A stretch of DNA of 64,000 nt from Symsagittifera roscoffensis (GCF_963678635.1 NC_087062.1:55068473-55132472); one strand, 5' to 3'. Positions 1-11,139 are shown, counted from the stretch's first letter. Translations and numbers: made by a program. The notes: generated by a model from the sequence alone, not told the origin.

Positions 1-307
1 ATCATTTTGCGGATTAGAGATACATTGTTTCTAATTTTTTGCTTTTATTCTCGATTTTTTGTGGGAAATCTTGCCTCTGCTGACCTGATATTTATTGTGT
101 GTCATTAGGTCGCTCAGTTCGGCAAAAGTCGCTCGTACATTGCATCTCGTCGTTTATTTAGAGATTTTTATCGGTTTTTTCACAGCGATCTCCAGTGGTA
201 AAGACCTGCCTTAAATCTTTTGCGAATTAGATGGCTCTGAAAAGAAGTGAAGTGTAAAAGTGTATTCGATATGTAGTTGATAGTTAATAGGCTCTATAAG
301 ATGACTC

Positions 308-380
308 AGGCTTTGGACGGATTTGAACCATCGATCTCCTGTTTACGAGACAGGCGCATTAACCACTATGCTACAAAGCC
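308..380 (-). tRNA. tRNA-Thr (CGT)
   Basis: Complete 72-nt cloverleaf plus discriminator. The acceptor GGCTTTG/CAAAGCC pairs fully and the loop is CTCGTAA, so the anticodon CGT would read ACG. The only change is G57 to A in the T loop. The 3' flank GATGACTCAGG gives no T-run; the first TTTT is about 50 nt further on. Confidence 0.9.
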
Positions 381-799
381 TTGCAAACATGATCTTGAGA
401 AGAATATGAGTTTTTTTATTAACCATCTGTAGCGTTTTGTTATTTAAATTTTCATTGAGTTATCACTTTGTGTAGTAGAGTTAGTTTGTTTCTGTTTTAT
501 TCCTTTTATTCTCGATTTTTTGTGGGAAATCTTGCCTCCGCTGAACTGATGTTCATTGCGTATCAGGAGGTCGCTCAATTCGGCAAAAGTCGCGAGTAAG
601 CTTTGTATCTCGTTGTTTATTTAGAGGTTTTTATCGGCTTTTTTAAAGCGATCTCCCATCGTAAAGATTCGCCCTAAAACACTTGCGAAGTAGATGGCTC
701 TGAAAAGACTGACTTAGTTTGTTAATTAGTAGAAGTGAAGTTTAAAAGTGTCCTCGACATGCGGTGGTTCTGCAAGTTTATAGGCTCTGAAAATCTTTC

Positions 800-872
800 A
801 GGCTTTGGACGTCTGCGAACCATCCATCTCCTGTTTACAAGACCGGCGCATTAACCACTATGCTACAAAGCC
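800..872 (-). pseudogene. tRNA-Thr (TGT), defective T arm
   Basis: The loop CTTGTAA is intact but the B box reads GGTTCGCAGAC, breaking pair 53-61. Position 29 is G opposite A41. Weak promoter and weak fold, hence pseudogene. A TTTT lies 6 nt past the discriminator. The same alleles recur at 2742. Confidence 0.75.
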
Positions 873-1295
873 TTGACAACATTCTCTTGAGAGGAAGGTG
901 ATTTTGTTTTTATGTAACCATCTGTAGCGTTTTCTAATTTTAAGTTTCATTAAGTTACCATTTTGCGGATTAGAGATACATTGTTTCTGTTTTGTTGCTT
1001 TTAGTTTCGATTTTTTGTGGTAAATCTTTCCTCTGCTGACCTGATATTTATTGTGTGTCAGTAGGTCACTCAATTCGGCAAAATTCGCGAGTAAGCATTG
1101 TATCTCGTGGTTTTTTTACAGGTTTTTACCGGCTTTTTTAAAGCGTCTCCCGTCTTAAAGATCCGCCCTAAAACACCTACGAAGTAGATGGCTCTGATAA
1201 AGCTGACTTTAGTTTGTTAATTAGTTAGAAGTGAAGTTTAAAAGTGTCCTCGACATGCGGTGTTTCTGCAAGTTTATAGGCTCTGAAAATCTTTC

Positions 1296-1368
1296 AGGGT
1301 TTGGACGGATTCGAACCATCGATCTACTGCTTACTAGACAGGCGCATTAACCACTATGCTACAAAGCC
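1296..1368 (-). tRNA. tRNA-Thr (AGT), two stem mismatches
   Basis: Loop CTAGTAA gives AGT, the usual A34 (inosine) isoacceptor for ACU/ACC. The B box is intact. Mismatches are C3/C70 in the acceptor and C27/T43 in the anticodon stem. A TTTT follows 6 nt after the discriminator. Possibly functional but weakened. Confidence 0.65.
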
Positions 1369-1790
1369 TTGCAAATATGGTCTTGAGAAGAATATGAGTT
1401 TTTTTATTAAACATCTTTAGCGTTTTGTTATTTAAATTTTTCATTCAGTTGTCATTTTGCGTAGTAGACTTTGTTTGTTTCTGTTTTGTTGCTTTTATTC
1501 TCGAGTTTTTATGGGAAATCTTGCCTCCGCCGACCTGATGTTTTTTGTGTATCAGTGGCTTGCTCAATTCGGCAAAAGTCGCGAGTAAGCACTGTATCTC
1601 GTTGTTTATTTAGAGGTTTTTATCGGCTTTTTTAAAGCAATCTCCCGTCGTGAAGATCCGCCCCTAAAACGCTGGCGAAGTAGATGGCTCTGAAAAGGCT
1701 GACTTTACTTAGTTAATTAGTAGAAGTGAAGTTTAAAAGTCTCCTCGACATGCTGTGTTTCTGCAAGTTTAAAGGCGCTTAAAAATTTTC

Positions 1791-1863
1791 AGGTTTTGGA
1801 CGGCTTTGAACTATCGATCTCCTGTTTACTAGACAGGCGCATTAACCACTATGCTACAAAGCC
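1791..1863 (-). pseudogene. tRNA-Thr (AGT), weak B box
   Basis: AGT loop. The acceptor has C3/A70. The T stem has A52/C62 and the B box reads AGTTCAAAGCC. A T5 run is adjacent. Likely inactive or poorly expressed. Confidence 0.65.
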
Positions 1864-2248
1864 TTGCAAATATGGTCTTGAGAAGAATATGAGTTTTTTT
1901 ATTAAACTTCTTTAGCGTTTTGTTATTTAAATTTTTCATTAAGTTATCATTTTGCGGATTAGAGATACATTGTTTCTGTTTTGTTGCTTTTGTTCTCGTT
2001 TATTGTGTGTCAATAGGTCGCTCAATTTGGTGAAAGTCGCTTGTACATTGCATCTCGTCGTTTGTTTAGAGATTTTCATCGGCTTTTTCACAGCGATCTC
2101 CAGTGGTAAAGACCTGCCTTAACTCTTTTGCGAATTAGATGGCTCTGAAAAGACTTGGACATCAGTTTTATAATTAGAAGAAGTGAAGTGTAAAAGTGTA
2201 TTCAACATGTAGTTGTTTAGCAAGTTAATAGGCTCTATAAGATGACTC

Positions 2249-2321
2249 AGGCTTTGGACGGATTCGAACCATCGATCTCCTATTTACGAGACAGGCGCAT
2301 TAACCACTATGCTACAAAGCC
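2249..2321 (-). tRNA. tRNA-Thr (CGT)
   Basis: All stems pair; the only anticodon-stem change makes a G30-U40 wobble. The B box is intact. Counterpart of the copy at 308. C-flank, so no nearby terminator. Confidence 0.88.
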
Positions 2322-2741
2322 TTGCAAACATGATCTTGAGAAGAATATGAGTTTTTTTATTAACCATCTGTAGCGTTTTGTTATTTAAGTTTTCATTGAG
2401 TTATCACTTTGTGTAGTAGAGTTAGTTTGTTTCTGTTTTATTCCTTTTATTCTCGATTTTTTGTGGGAAATCTTGCCTCCGCTGAACTGATGTTTATTGC
2501 GTATTAGGAGGTCGCTCAATTCGGCAAAAGTCGCGAGTAAGCTTTGTATCTCGTTGTTTATTTAGAGGTTTTTATCGGCTTTTTTAAAGCGATCTCCCAT
2601 CGTAAAGATTCGCCCTAAAACACTTGCGAAGTAGATGGCTCTGAAAAGACTGACTTAGTTTGTTAATTAGTAGAAGTGAAGTTTAAAAGTGTCCTCGACA
2701 TGCGGTGGTTCTGCAAGTTTATAGGCTCCATGCGAATTTTC

Positions 2742-2814
2742 AGGCTTTGGACGTCTGCGAACCATCCATCTCCTGTTTACAAGACCGGCGCATTAACCAC
2801 TATGCTACAAAGCC
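2742..2814 (-). pseudogene. tRNA-Thr (TGT), defective T arm
   Basis: Same G29/A41 and GGTTCGCAGAC changes as the copy 1942 bp away. Its 3' flank has become CCATGCGAATTTTCAGG, which removes the proximal TTTT on the minus strand. Confidence 0.75.
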
Positions 2815-3237
2815 TTGACAACATTCTCTTGAGAGGAAGGTGATTTTGTTTTTATGTAACCATCTGTAGCGTTTTCTAATTTTAAGTTTCATTAAGTTAC
2901 CATTTTGCGGATTAGAGATACATTGTTTCTGTTTTGTTGCTTTTAGTTTCGATTTTTTGTGGTAAATCTTTCCTCTGCTGACCTGATATTTATTGTGTGT
3001 CAGTAGGTCACTCAATTCGGCAAAATTCGCGAGTAAGCATTGTATCTCGTGGTTTTTTTACAGGTTTTTACCGGCTTTTTTAAAGCGTCTCCCGTCTTAA
3101 AGATCCGCCCTAAAACACCTACGAAGTAGATGGCTCTGATAAAGCTGACTTTAGTTTGTTAATTAGTTAGAAGTGAAGTTTAAAAGTGTCCTCGACATGC
3201 GGTGTTTCTGCAAGTTTATAGGCTCTGAAAATCTTTC

Positions 3238-3310
3238 AGGGTTTGGACGGATTCGAACCATCGATCTACTGCTTACTAGACAGGCGCATTAACCACTATG
3301 CTACAAAGCC
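3238..3310 (-). tRNA. tRNA-Thr (AGT), two stem mismatches
   Basis: Same C3/C70 and C27/T43 mismatches as the copy at 1296. B box intact, TTTT close to the 3' end. Confidence 0.65.
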
Positions 3311-3732
3311 TTGCAAATATGGTCTTGAGAAGAATATGAGTTTTTTTATTAAACATCTTTAGCGTTTTGTTATTTAAATTTTTCATTCAGTTGTCATTTT
3401 GCGTAGTAGACTTTGTTTGTTTCTGTTTTGTTGCTTTTATTCTCGAGTTTTTATGGGAAATCTTGCCTCCGCCGACCTGATGTTTTTTGTGTATCAGTGG
3501 CTTGCTCAATTCGGCAAAAGTCGCGAGTAAGCACTGTATCTCGTTGTTTATTTAGAGGTTTTTATCGGCTTTTTTAAAGCAGTCTCCCGTCGTGAAGATC
3601 CGCCCCTAAAACGCTGGCGAAGTAGATGGCTCTGAAAAGGCTGACTTCACTTAGTTAATTAGTAGAAGTGAAGTTTAAAAGTCTCCTCGACATGCTGTGT
3701 TTCTGCAAGTTTAAAGGCGCTTAAAAATTTTC

Positions 3733-3805
3733 AGGTTTTGGAGGGATTTGAACTATCGATCTCCTGTTTACTAGAAAGGCGCATTAACCACTATGCTACA
3801 AAGCC
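3733..3805 (-). pseudogene. tRNA-Thr (AGT), weak stems
   Basis: AGT loop. Anticodon stem has T30/C40, the acceptor has C3/A70 and the T stem has A52/C62. More eroded than its counterpart at 1791. Confidence 0.65.
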
Positions 3806-4230
3806 TTGCAATTATGGTCTTGAGAAGAATATGAGTTTTTTTATTAAACATCTTTAGCGTTTTGTTATTTAAATTTTTCATTAAGTTATCATTTTGCGGA
3901 TTAGAGATACATTGTTTCTGTTTTGTTGCTTTTGTTCTCGTTTTTTGTTGGAAACCTTGCCTCTGCTGACCTGATATTCATTTTGTGTCAGTAGGTCGCT
4001 CAATTCGGCATAAGTCGCGAGGAAGCATTGAATCTCGTTGTTTATTTAGAGGTTTTTATCGGCTTTTTTAAAGCAATCTCGCGTCGTGAAGATCCGCCCC
4101 TAAAACGCCTGCGAAGTAGATGGCTCTGAAAAGGCTTACTTTAGTTTGTTAATAATTAGTTATAAGTGAAGTTAAAAATTGTCCTCGAAATGCGGTGTTT
4201 CTGCAAGTATATAGGCTCTGAAAATCTTTC

Positions 4231-4303
4231 AGGCTTTGGACGGATTCGAACCATCGATCTCCTGTTTACAAGACAGGCGCATTAACCACTATGCTACAAA
4301 GGC
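4231..4303 (-). tRNA. tRNA-Thr (TGT), one acceptor mismatch
   Basis: Consensus apart from G2 to C (plus strand ends AAAGGC), opposite C71. The 2-71 pair contributes to Thr identity in known systems, so charging may suffer. Proximal TTTT present. Confidence 0.75.
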
Positions 4304-4687
4304 TTGACAAGATTCTCTTGAGAAGAATGTGAGTTTGTTTTTATGTAACCATCTGTAGCTTTTTCTAATTTTAAGTTTCATTAAGCTATCATTTTGCGGA
4401 TTAGAGATACATTGTTTCTGTTTTGTTGCTTTTCTTCTCGATTTTTTTGTGAGAAATCTTGCCTCCGCTGACCTGATGTTTATTGTGAGTAAGCATTGAA
4501 TCTCGTTGTTCATTTAGAGGTTTTTATCGCCTTTTTTAAAGCGATCTCCCGTCATAAAGATACGCCCTAAAACACTTGCGAAGTAGATGGCTCTGAAAAC
4601 GCTGACTTTAGTTTGTTAATTAGTAGAAGTGCAATTTAAAAGTCTCCGCTGTGTTTCTGCAAGTTTGTAGGCTCCGAAAAATCTTTC

Positions 4688-4762
4688 AGGCTTTGGACGG
4701 ATTCGAACCATCGATCTGCTGTTTTTTCAAGACAGGCGCATTAACCACTATGGTACAAAGCG
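4688..4762 (-). pseudogene. tRNA-Thr relic with 9-nt anticodon loop
   Basis: Two extra bases in the anticodon loop (CTTGAAAAA), so no normal anticodon can be placed. T-arm and B box are intact and a T5 run follows. The 5' end has G1 to C, opposite C72. Likely still transcribable but not a normal tRNA. Confidence 0.75.
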
Positions 4763-5158
4763 TTGCAAGGTTTTCTTGTTAAGAGTGTGAGTTTGTTTTT
4801 ATGTTACCATCTGTAGTGTTTTCTAATTTTAAGTTTCATTAAGTTATCATTTTACGGATTAGAGATACATTGTTTCTAATTTTTTGCTTTTATTCTCTGT
4901 TTTTTTGTGGGAATTCTTGCCTCTGCTGACCTGATATTTATTGTGTGTCAATAGGTCGCTCAGTTCGGCAAAAGTCGCTCGTACATTGCATCTCGTCGTT
5001 TATTTAGAGATTTTTATCGGTTTTTTCACAGCGATCTCCAGTGGTAAAGACCTGCCTTAAATCTTTTGCGAATTAGATGGCTCTGAAAAGAAGTGAAGTG
5101 TAAAAGTGTATTCGATATGTAGTTGATTAGCAAGTTTATAGGCTCTATAAGATGACGC

Positions 5159-5231
5159 AGGCTTTGGACGGATTCGAACCATCGATCTCCTGATTAAGAG
5201 ACAGGCGCATTAACCACTATGCTAAAAAGCC
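5159..5231 (-). pseudogene. Thr-type tRNA with CTT (Lys) anticodon
   Basis: Loop CTCTTAA reads as CTT. T31/T39 and T7/C66 are mismatched. The body is Thr-type, so this is a drifted Thr-CGT gene rather than tRNA-Lys. No nearby T-run. Confidence 0.65.
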
Positions 5232-5638
5232 TTGCAAACATGATCTTGAGAAGAATATGAGTTTTTTATTAACCATCTGTAGCGTTTTGTTATTTAAATT
5301 TTCATTGAGTTATCATTTTGCGTAATAGAGTTAGTTTGTTTCTGTTTTTTCTTTTATTCTCGATTTTTTGTGGGAATTCTTGCCTCCGCTGACCTGATGT
5401 TTATTGTGTGTCAGTAGGTCGCTCAATTCGGCAAAAGTCGCGTGTAAGCATTGTATCTCGTGGTTTATTTACAGGTTTTTACCAGCGTTTTTAAAGCGTC
5501 TCCCGTCGTAAAGATCCATCCTAAAACACTTGCGAAGTAGATGGCTCTGAAAAGGCTGACTTTAGTTTGTTAATTAGTTAGAAGTGAAGTGAAAAAGTGT
5601 CCTCGAAATGCGGTGTTTCTGCAAGTATATAGGCTCTG

Positions 5639-5642
5639 AAAA
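5639..5642 (-). terminator. Pol III TTTT terminator
   Basis: AAAA on plus, TTTT on minus, 6 nt after the discriminator of the consensus Thr-TGT gene. It sits inside the dyad CTGAAA-ATC-TTTCAG. Confidence 0.75.
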
Positions 5643-5648
5643 TCTTTC

Positions 5649-5721
5649 AGGCTTTGGACGGATTCGAACCATCGATCTCCTGTTTACAAGACAGGCGCAT
5701 TAACCACTATGCTACAAAGCC
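5649..5721 (-). tRNA. tRNA-Thr (TGT), consensus copy
   Basis: Reference copy for the array. All acceptor, D, anticodon and T pairs form (T51-G63 is a wobble). Loop CTTGTAA decodes ACA. A box TAGCATAGTGG and B box GGTTCGAATCC are intact, and the discriminator is T. Confidence 0.94.
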
Positions 5722-6109
5722 TTGACAAGATTCTCTTGAGAAGAATGTGAGTTTGTTTTTATGTAACCATCTGTAGCTTTTTCTAATTTTAAGTTTCATT
5801 AAGCTATCATTTTGCAGATTAGAGATACATTGTTTCTGTTTTGTTGCTTTTCTCGATTTTTTTGTGAGAAATCTTGCCTCCGCTGACCTGATGTTTATTG
5901 TGAGTAAGCATTGAATCTCGTTGTTCATATAGAGGTTTTTATCGCCTTTTTTGAAGCGATCTCCCGTCATAAAGATACGCCCTAAAACACTTGCGAAGTA
6001 GATGGCTCTGAAAACGCTGACTTTAGTTTGTTAGTTAGTAGAAGTGCAATTTAAAAGTCTCCGCGACATGCTGTGTTTCTGCAAGTTTGTAGGCTCCGAA
6101 AAATCTTTC

Positions 6110-6184
6110 AGGCTTTGGACGGATTCGAACCATCGATCTGCTGTTTTTTCAAGACAGGCGCATTTACCACTATGCTACAAAGCG
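6110..6184 (-). pseudogene. tRNA-Thr relic with 9-nt anticodon loop
   Basis: Same 2-nt loop expansion and same C1/C72 mismatch as the copy at 4688. D-stem base T22 changed as well (plus GCATTTACC). T5 run follows. Confidence 0.72.
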
Positions 6185-6579
6185 TTGCAAGGTTTTCTTG
6201 TTAAGAGTGTGAGTTTGTTTTTATGTTACCATCTGTAGAGTTTTCTAATTTTAAGTTTCATTAAGTTATCATTTTGCGGATTAGAGATACATTGTTTCTA
6301 ATTTTTTGCTTTTATTCTCGATTTTTTCTGGGAAATCTTGCCTCTGCTGACCTGATATTTTTTGTGTGTCAATAGGGCGCTCAGTTCGGCAAAAGTCGCT
6401 TGTACATTGCATCTTGTCCTTTATTTAGAGATTTTTATCGGCTTTTTCACAGCGATCTCCAGTGGTAAAGACCTGCCTTAAATCTTTTGCGAATTAGATG
6501 GCTCTGAAAAGAAGTGAAGTGTAAAAGTGTATTCGATATGTAGTTGATTAGCAAGTTTATAGGCTCTATAAGATGACGC

Positions 6580-6652
6580 AGGCTTTGGACGGATTCGAAC
6601 CATCGATCTCCTGATTACGAGACAGGCGCATTAACCACTATGCTACAAAGCC
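6580..6652 (-). tRNA. tRNA-Thr (CGT), one mismatch
   Basis: Loop CTCGTAA. T31/T39 at the base of the loop is the only mismatch. B box intact. C-flank variant GATGACGCAGG, so no nearby terminator. Confidence 0.8.
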
Positions 6653-7069
6653 TTGCAAACATGATCTTGAGAAGAATATGAGTTTTTTATTAACCATCTG
6701 TAGCGTTTTGTTATTTAAATTTTCATTGAGTTATCATTTTGCGTAATAGAGTTAGTTTGTTTCTGTTTTTTCTTTTGTTCTCGATTTTTTGTGGGAATTC
6801 TTGCCTCCGCTGACCTGATGTTTATTGTGTGTCAGTAGGTCGCTCAATTCGGCAAAAGTCGCGAGTAAGCATTGTATCTCGTGGTTTATTTACAGGTTTT
6901 TACCAGCGTTTTTAAAGCGTCTCCCGTCGTAAAGATCCATCCTAAAACACTTGCGAAGTAGATGTTTCTGAAACGGCTGACTTTAGTTTTTTAATTAGTT
7001 AGAAGTGAAGTTTAAAAGTGTCCTCGATATGCGGTGTTTCTGCAAGTTTATAGGCTCTGAAAATCTTTC

Positions 7070-7142
7070 AGTCTTTGGACGGATTCGAACCATCGATCTC
7101 CTGTTTACAAGACAAGCGCTTTAACCACTATGCTACAAAGCC
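7070..7142 (-). tRNA. tRNA-Thr (TGT), weakened acceptor
   Basis: C71 to A leaves G2 unpaired. The D stem has A12/A23 (plus GCGCTTTAACC) and T28-G42 is a wobble. Proximal TTTT present. Confidence 0.65.
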
Positions 7143-7698
7143 TTGACGAGTTTCTCTTGAGAAGACTGTGAGTTTGTTTTTATGTAACCATCTCTAGCGT
7201 TTTCTAATTTTAAGTTTCATTTCAAGTTCCAAATTATCATTTTGCGGATTAGAGATACATTGTTTCTAATTTTTTGCTTTTATTTTCGATTTTTTGTGGG
7301 AAATCTTGCCTCTGCTGACCTGATATTTATTGTGTGTCAATAGGTCGCTCAGTTCGGCAAAAGTCGCTTGTACATTGCATCTCGTCGTTTATTTAGAGAT
7401 TTTTATCGGCTTTTTCACAGCGATCTCCAGTGGTAAAGACCTGCCTTAAATCTGACCTGATGTTTATTGTGTGTCAGTAGGTCGCTCAATTCGGCAAAAG
7501 TCGCGAGTAAGCATTGTATCTCGTGGTTTATTCACAGGTTTTTACCAGCGTTTTTAAAGCGTCTCCCGTCGTAAAGATCCATCCTAAAACACTTGCGAAG
7601 CAGATGGCTCTGAAAATGCTGACTTTAGTTTGTTAATTAGTAGAAGTGAAGTTTAAAAAAGTCCTCGACATGCGGTGTTTCTGCTCTGAAACTCTTTC

Positions 7699-7771
7699 AG
7701 GCTTTGGACGGATTCGAACCAGCGATCTCCTGATTACGAGACAGGCGCATTAACCACTATGCTACAAAGCC
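7699..7771 (-). tRNA. tRNA-Thr (CGT), two mismatches
   Basis: T31/T39 in the anticodon stem and C50/T64 in the T stem. B box intact. The flank ACTCTTTCAGG gives only TTT. Confidence 0.65.
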
Positions 7772-8187
7772 TTGCAAACATGAGCTTGAGAAGAATATGA
7801 GTTTTTTATTAACCATATGTAGCGTTTTGTTATTTAAATTATCATTGAGTTATCATTTTGCGTAATAGAGTTAGTTTGTTTCTGTTGTTTCTCTTATTCT
7901 CGATTTTTTGTTGGAATTCTTGCCTCCGCTGACCTGATGTTTATTATGTGTCAGTAGGTCGCTCAATTCGGCAAAAGTCGCGAGTAAGCATTGCATCTCG
8001 TGTTTTATTTACAGGTTTTTACCAGCGTTTTTAACGCTTCTCCCGTCGTAAAGATCCATCCTAAAACACTTGCGAAGTAGATGGCTCTGAAAAGGCTGAC
8101 TTTAGTTTGTTAATTAGTAGAAGTGAAGTTTAAAAGTGTCCACGACATGCGGTGTTTCTGCAAGTTTATAGGCTCTGAAAATCTTTC

Positions 8188-8260
8188 AGGCTTTGGACGG
8201 ATTCGAACCATCGATCTCCTGTTTACAAGACAGGCGCTTTAACCACTATGCTACAAAGCC
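8188..8260 (-). tRNA. tRNA-Thr (TGT)
   Basis: Consensus except for the D stem A12/A23 mismatch common to this 7-11 kb group. TTTT present. Confidence 0.82.
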
Positions 8261-8681
8261 TTGACAAGATTCTCTTGAGAAGAATGTGAGTTTGTTTTTA
8301 TGTAACCATCTTTAGCATTTTCTATTTTTAAGTTTCATCACGCTATCATTTTGCTGTTTAGAGATACATTGTTTCTGTTTTGTTGCTTTTAGTCTCGATT
8401 TTTTGTGGTAAATCTTGCCTCTGCTGACCTGATGTTTTTTGTGTGTCAGTAGGTCACTCAATTTGGCAAAATTCGCGAGTAAGCATTGTATTTCGTGTTT
8501 TTTTTACAGGTTTTTACCGGATTTTTAAAGCGTCTCCCGTCTTAAAGATCCGCCCTAAAACACCTGCGAAGTAGATGGCTCTGAAAAGGCTGACTTTATT
8601 TGTTAATTAGTTAGAAGTGAAGTTTAAAAGTGTCCACGACATGCGGTGTGTCTGCAAGTTTATAGGCTCTGAAAATCTTTC

Positions 8682-8754
8682 AGGCTTTGGACGGATTCGA
8701 ACCATCGATCTCTTGTTTGCAAGACAGGCGCTTTAACCACTATGCTACAAAGCC
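8682..8754 (-). tRNA. Thr-type tRNA with TGC (Ala) anticodon
   Basis: Loop CTTGCAA reads TGC, the anticodon for GCA (Ala). C28/A42 is mismatched and the D stem has A12/A23. Acceptor, T arm, B box and terminator are intact. The body is Thr-type; no G3-U70 pair (the AlaRS signal) is present, so alanine charging is not expected. Confidence 0.7.
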
Positions 8755-9198
8755 TTGACAAGATTCTCTTGAGAAGAATGTGAGTTTGTTTTTATGTAAC
8801 CATCTTTAGCATTTTCTATTTTTAAGTTTCATCAAGCTATCATTTAGCTGTTTAGAGATACATTGTTTCTGTTTTGTTGCTTTTAGTCTCGATTTTTTGT
8901 GGTAAATCTTGCCTCTGCTGACCTGATGTTTATTGTGTGTCAGTCCTGATGTTTATTGTGTGTCAGTAGGTCACTCAATTCGGCAAAATTCGCGAGTAAG
9001 CATTGTATCTCGTTTTTTTTTACAGGTTTTTACCGGCTTTTTTAAAGCGTCTCCCGTCTTAAAGATCCGCCCTAAAACACCTGCGAAGTAGATGGCTCTG
9101 AAAAGGCTGACTTTAGTTCGTAATTAGTTAGAAGTGAAGTTTAAAAGTGTCCTCGACATGCGGTGTTTCGGCAAGTTTATAGGCTCTGAAAATCTTTC

Positions 9199-9271
9199 AG
9201 GCTTTGGACGGATTCGAACCATCGATCTCCTGTTTATAAGACAGGCGCTTTAACCACTATGCTACAAAGCC
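9199..9271 (-). tRNA. Thr-type tRNA with TAT (Ile) anticodon
   Basis: Loop CTTATAA reads TAT through a single G35 to A change in a Thr-TGT body. Stems are otherwise consensus except A12/A23. TTTT present. Nominal isoacceptor Ile(UAU), but identity is uncertain. Confidence 0.7.
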
Positions 9272-9667
9272 TTGACAAGAGTCTCTTGAGAAGAATGTGA
9301 GTTTGTTTCTATGTAACCATCTCTAGCGTTTTCTAATTTTAAGTTTCATCAAGCTATCATTTTGCTGTTTAGAGATACATTGTTTCTGTTTTGTTGCTTT
9401 TAGTCTCGATTTTTTGTGGTGAATCTTGCCTCTGCTGACCTGATATTTATTGTGTGTCAATAGGTCGCTCAGTTCGACAAAAGTCGCTTGTACATTGCAT
9501 CTCGTCGTTTATTTAGAGATTTTTATCGGCTTTGTCACAGCGATCTCCAGTGGTGAAGACCTGCCTTAAATCTTTTGCGAATTAGATGGCTCTGAAAAGA
9601 AGTGAAGTGTAAAAGTTTATTCGATATATAGTTGTTTAGCAAGTTTATAGGCTCTATAAGATGACGC

Positions 9668-9740
9668 AGGTTTTGGACGGATTCGAACCATCGATCTCCT
9701 GATTACGAGACAGGCGCATTAACCACTATGCTACAAAGCC
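9668..9740 (-). tRNA. tRNA-Thr (CGT), two mismatches
   Basis: C3/A70 in the acceptor and T31/T39. B box intact. C-flank without T-run. Confidence 0.65.
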
Positions 9741-10144
9741 TTGCAAACATGATCTTGAGAAGAATATGAGTTTTTCATTAACCATCTGTAGCGTTTTGTT
9801 ATTTAATTTTTCATTGAGTTATCATTTTGCGTAATAGAGTTAGTTTGTTTCTGTTTTTTCTTTTATTCTCGATTTTTTGTGGGAATTCTTGCCTCCGCTG
9901 ACCTGATGTTTATTGTGTGTCAGTAGGTCGCTCAATTCGGCAAAAGTCGCGAGTAAGCATTGTATCTCGTGGTTTATTTACAGGTTTTTACCAGCGTTTT
10001 TAAAGCGTCTCCCGTCGTAAAGATCCATCCTAAAACATTTGCGAAATAGATGGCTCTGAAAAGGCTGACTTTAGTTTGTTAATTAGTAGAAGTGAAGCTT
10101 AAAAAAGTCTTCGACATGCGGTGTTTCTGCCCTGAAACTCTTTC

Positions 10145-10217
10145 AGGCTTTGGACGGATTCGAACCAGCGATCTCCTGCTTACAAGACAGGCGCATTAAC
10201 CACTATGCTACAAAGCC
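10145..10217 (-). tRNA. tRNA-Thr (TGT), T-stem mismatch
   Basis: C50/T64 mismatch and a T31-G39 wobble; otherwise intact. Flank ACTCTTTCAGG gives only TTT. Confidence 0.72.
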
Positions 10218-10637
10218 GTGACAAGGTTCTCTTGAGAAGAATGTGAGTTTGTTTTTATGTAACCATCTGTAGCGTTTTCTAATTTTAAGTTTCAATAATT
10301 TATCATTTTGCGGATTAGAGATACATTGTTTGTTTTGTTGCTTTTAGTCTCGATTTTTTGTGGTAAATCTTGCCTCTGCTGACCTGATATTTATTGTGTG
10401 TCAGTAGGTCACTCAATTCGGCAAAATTCGCGAGTAAGCATTGTATCTCGTGTTTTTTTACAGGTTTTTACCGGCTTTTTTAAAGCGTCTCCCGTCTTAA
10501 AGATCCGCCCTAAAACACCTGCGAAGAAGATGGCTCTGAAAAGGCTGACTTTAGTTTGTTAATTAGTTAGAAGTGAAGTTAAAAAGTCTCCACGACATGC
10601 GGTGTTTCTGCAAGTTTATAGGCTCTGAAAATCTTTC

Positions 10638-10710
10638 AGGCTTTGGACGGATTCGAACCATCCATCTCCTGTTTACAAGACAGGCGCTTTAACCACTATG
10701 CTACAAAGCC
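10638..10710 (-). tRNA. tRNA-Thr (TGT)
   Basis: C48 to G in the variable region and A12/A23; all other positions are consensus. TTTT present. Confidence 0.8.
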
Positions 10711-11139
10711 TTGACAAGATTCTCTTGAGAAGAATGTGAGTTTGTTTTTATGTAACCATCTTTAGCATTTTGTTTTTTTAAGTTTCATCAAGCTATCATT
10801 TTGCTGTTTAGAGATACATTGTTTCTGTTTTGTTGCTTTTAGTCTCGATTTTTTCGATTTTTTGTGGTAAATCTTGCCTCTGCTGACCTGATGTTTTTTG
10901 TGTGTCAGTAGGTCACTCAATTCGGCAAAATTCGCGAGTAAGCATTGTATCTCGTGTTTTTTTACAGGTTTTACCGGCTTTTATAAAGCGTCTCCCGTCT
11001 TAAAGATCCGCCCTAAAACACCTGCGAAGTAGATGGCTCTGAAAAGGCTGACTTTAGTTCGTAATTAGTTAGAAGTGAAGTTTAAAAGTGTCCTCGACAT
11101 GCGGTGTTTCGGCAAGTTTATAGGCTCTGAAAATCTTTC

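Larger units (their letters stand above)
60..3940 (-). repeat. four-unit higher-order repeat, period 1942 bp, two copies
   Basis: The order CGT, TGT (pseudo), AGT, AGT at 308, 800, 1296 and 1791 recurs at 2249, 2742, 3238 and 3733 with a near-constant 1942-bp offset. Individual defects recur in matching positions. Boundaries are approximate: similarity starts to fail near 60/2002 and 2000/3940. Confidence 0.85.
4100..6940 (-). repeat. three-unit higher-order repeat, period about 1.42 kb, two copies
   Basis: The tRNAs at 4231, 4688 and 5159 match those at 5649, 6110 and 6580 with offsets of 1418-1422 bp. The rare 9-nt anticodon loop is shared, which fixes the register. Ends are approximate. 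Confidence 0.8.

Noticed and set aside
858-1073. Minus-strand reading frames of about 70 codons that recur with almost the same protein across the Thr array
   Set aside because: They repeat because the DNA repeats, run through spacer and often into tRNA sequence, differ by frameshifts between copies, and show no domain. Not genes.
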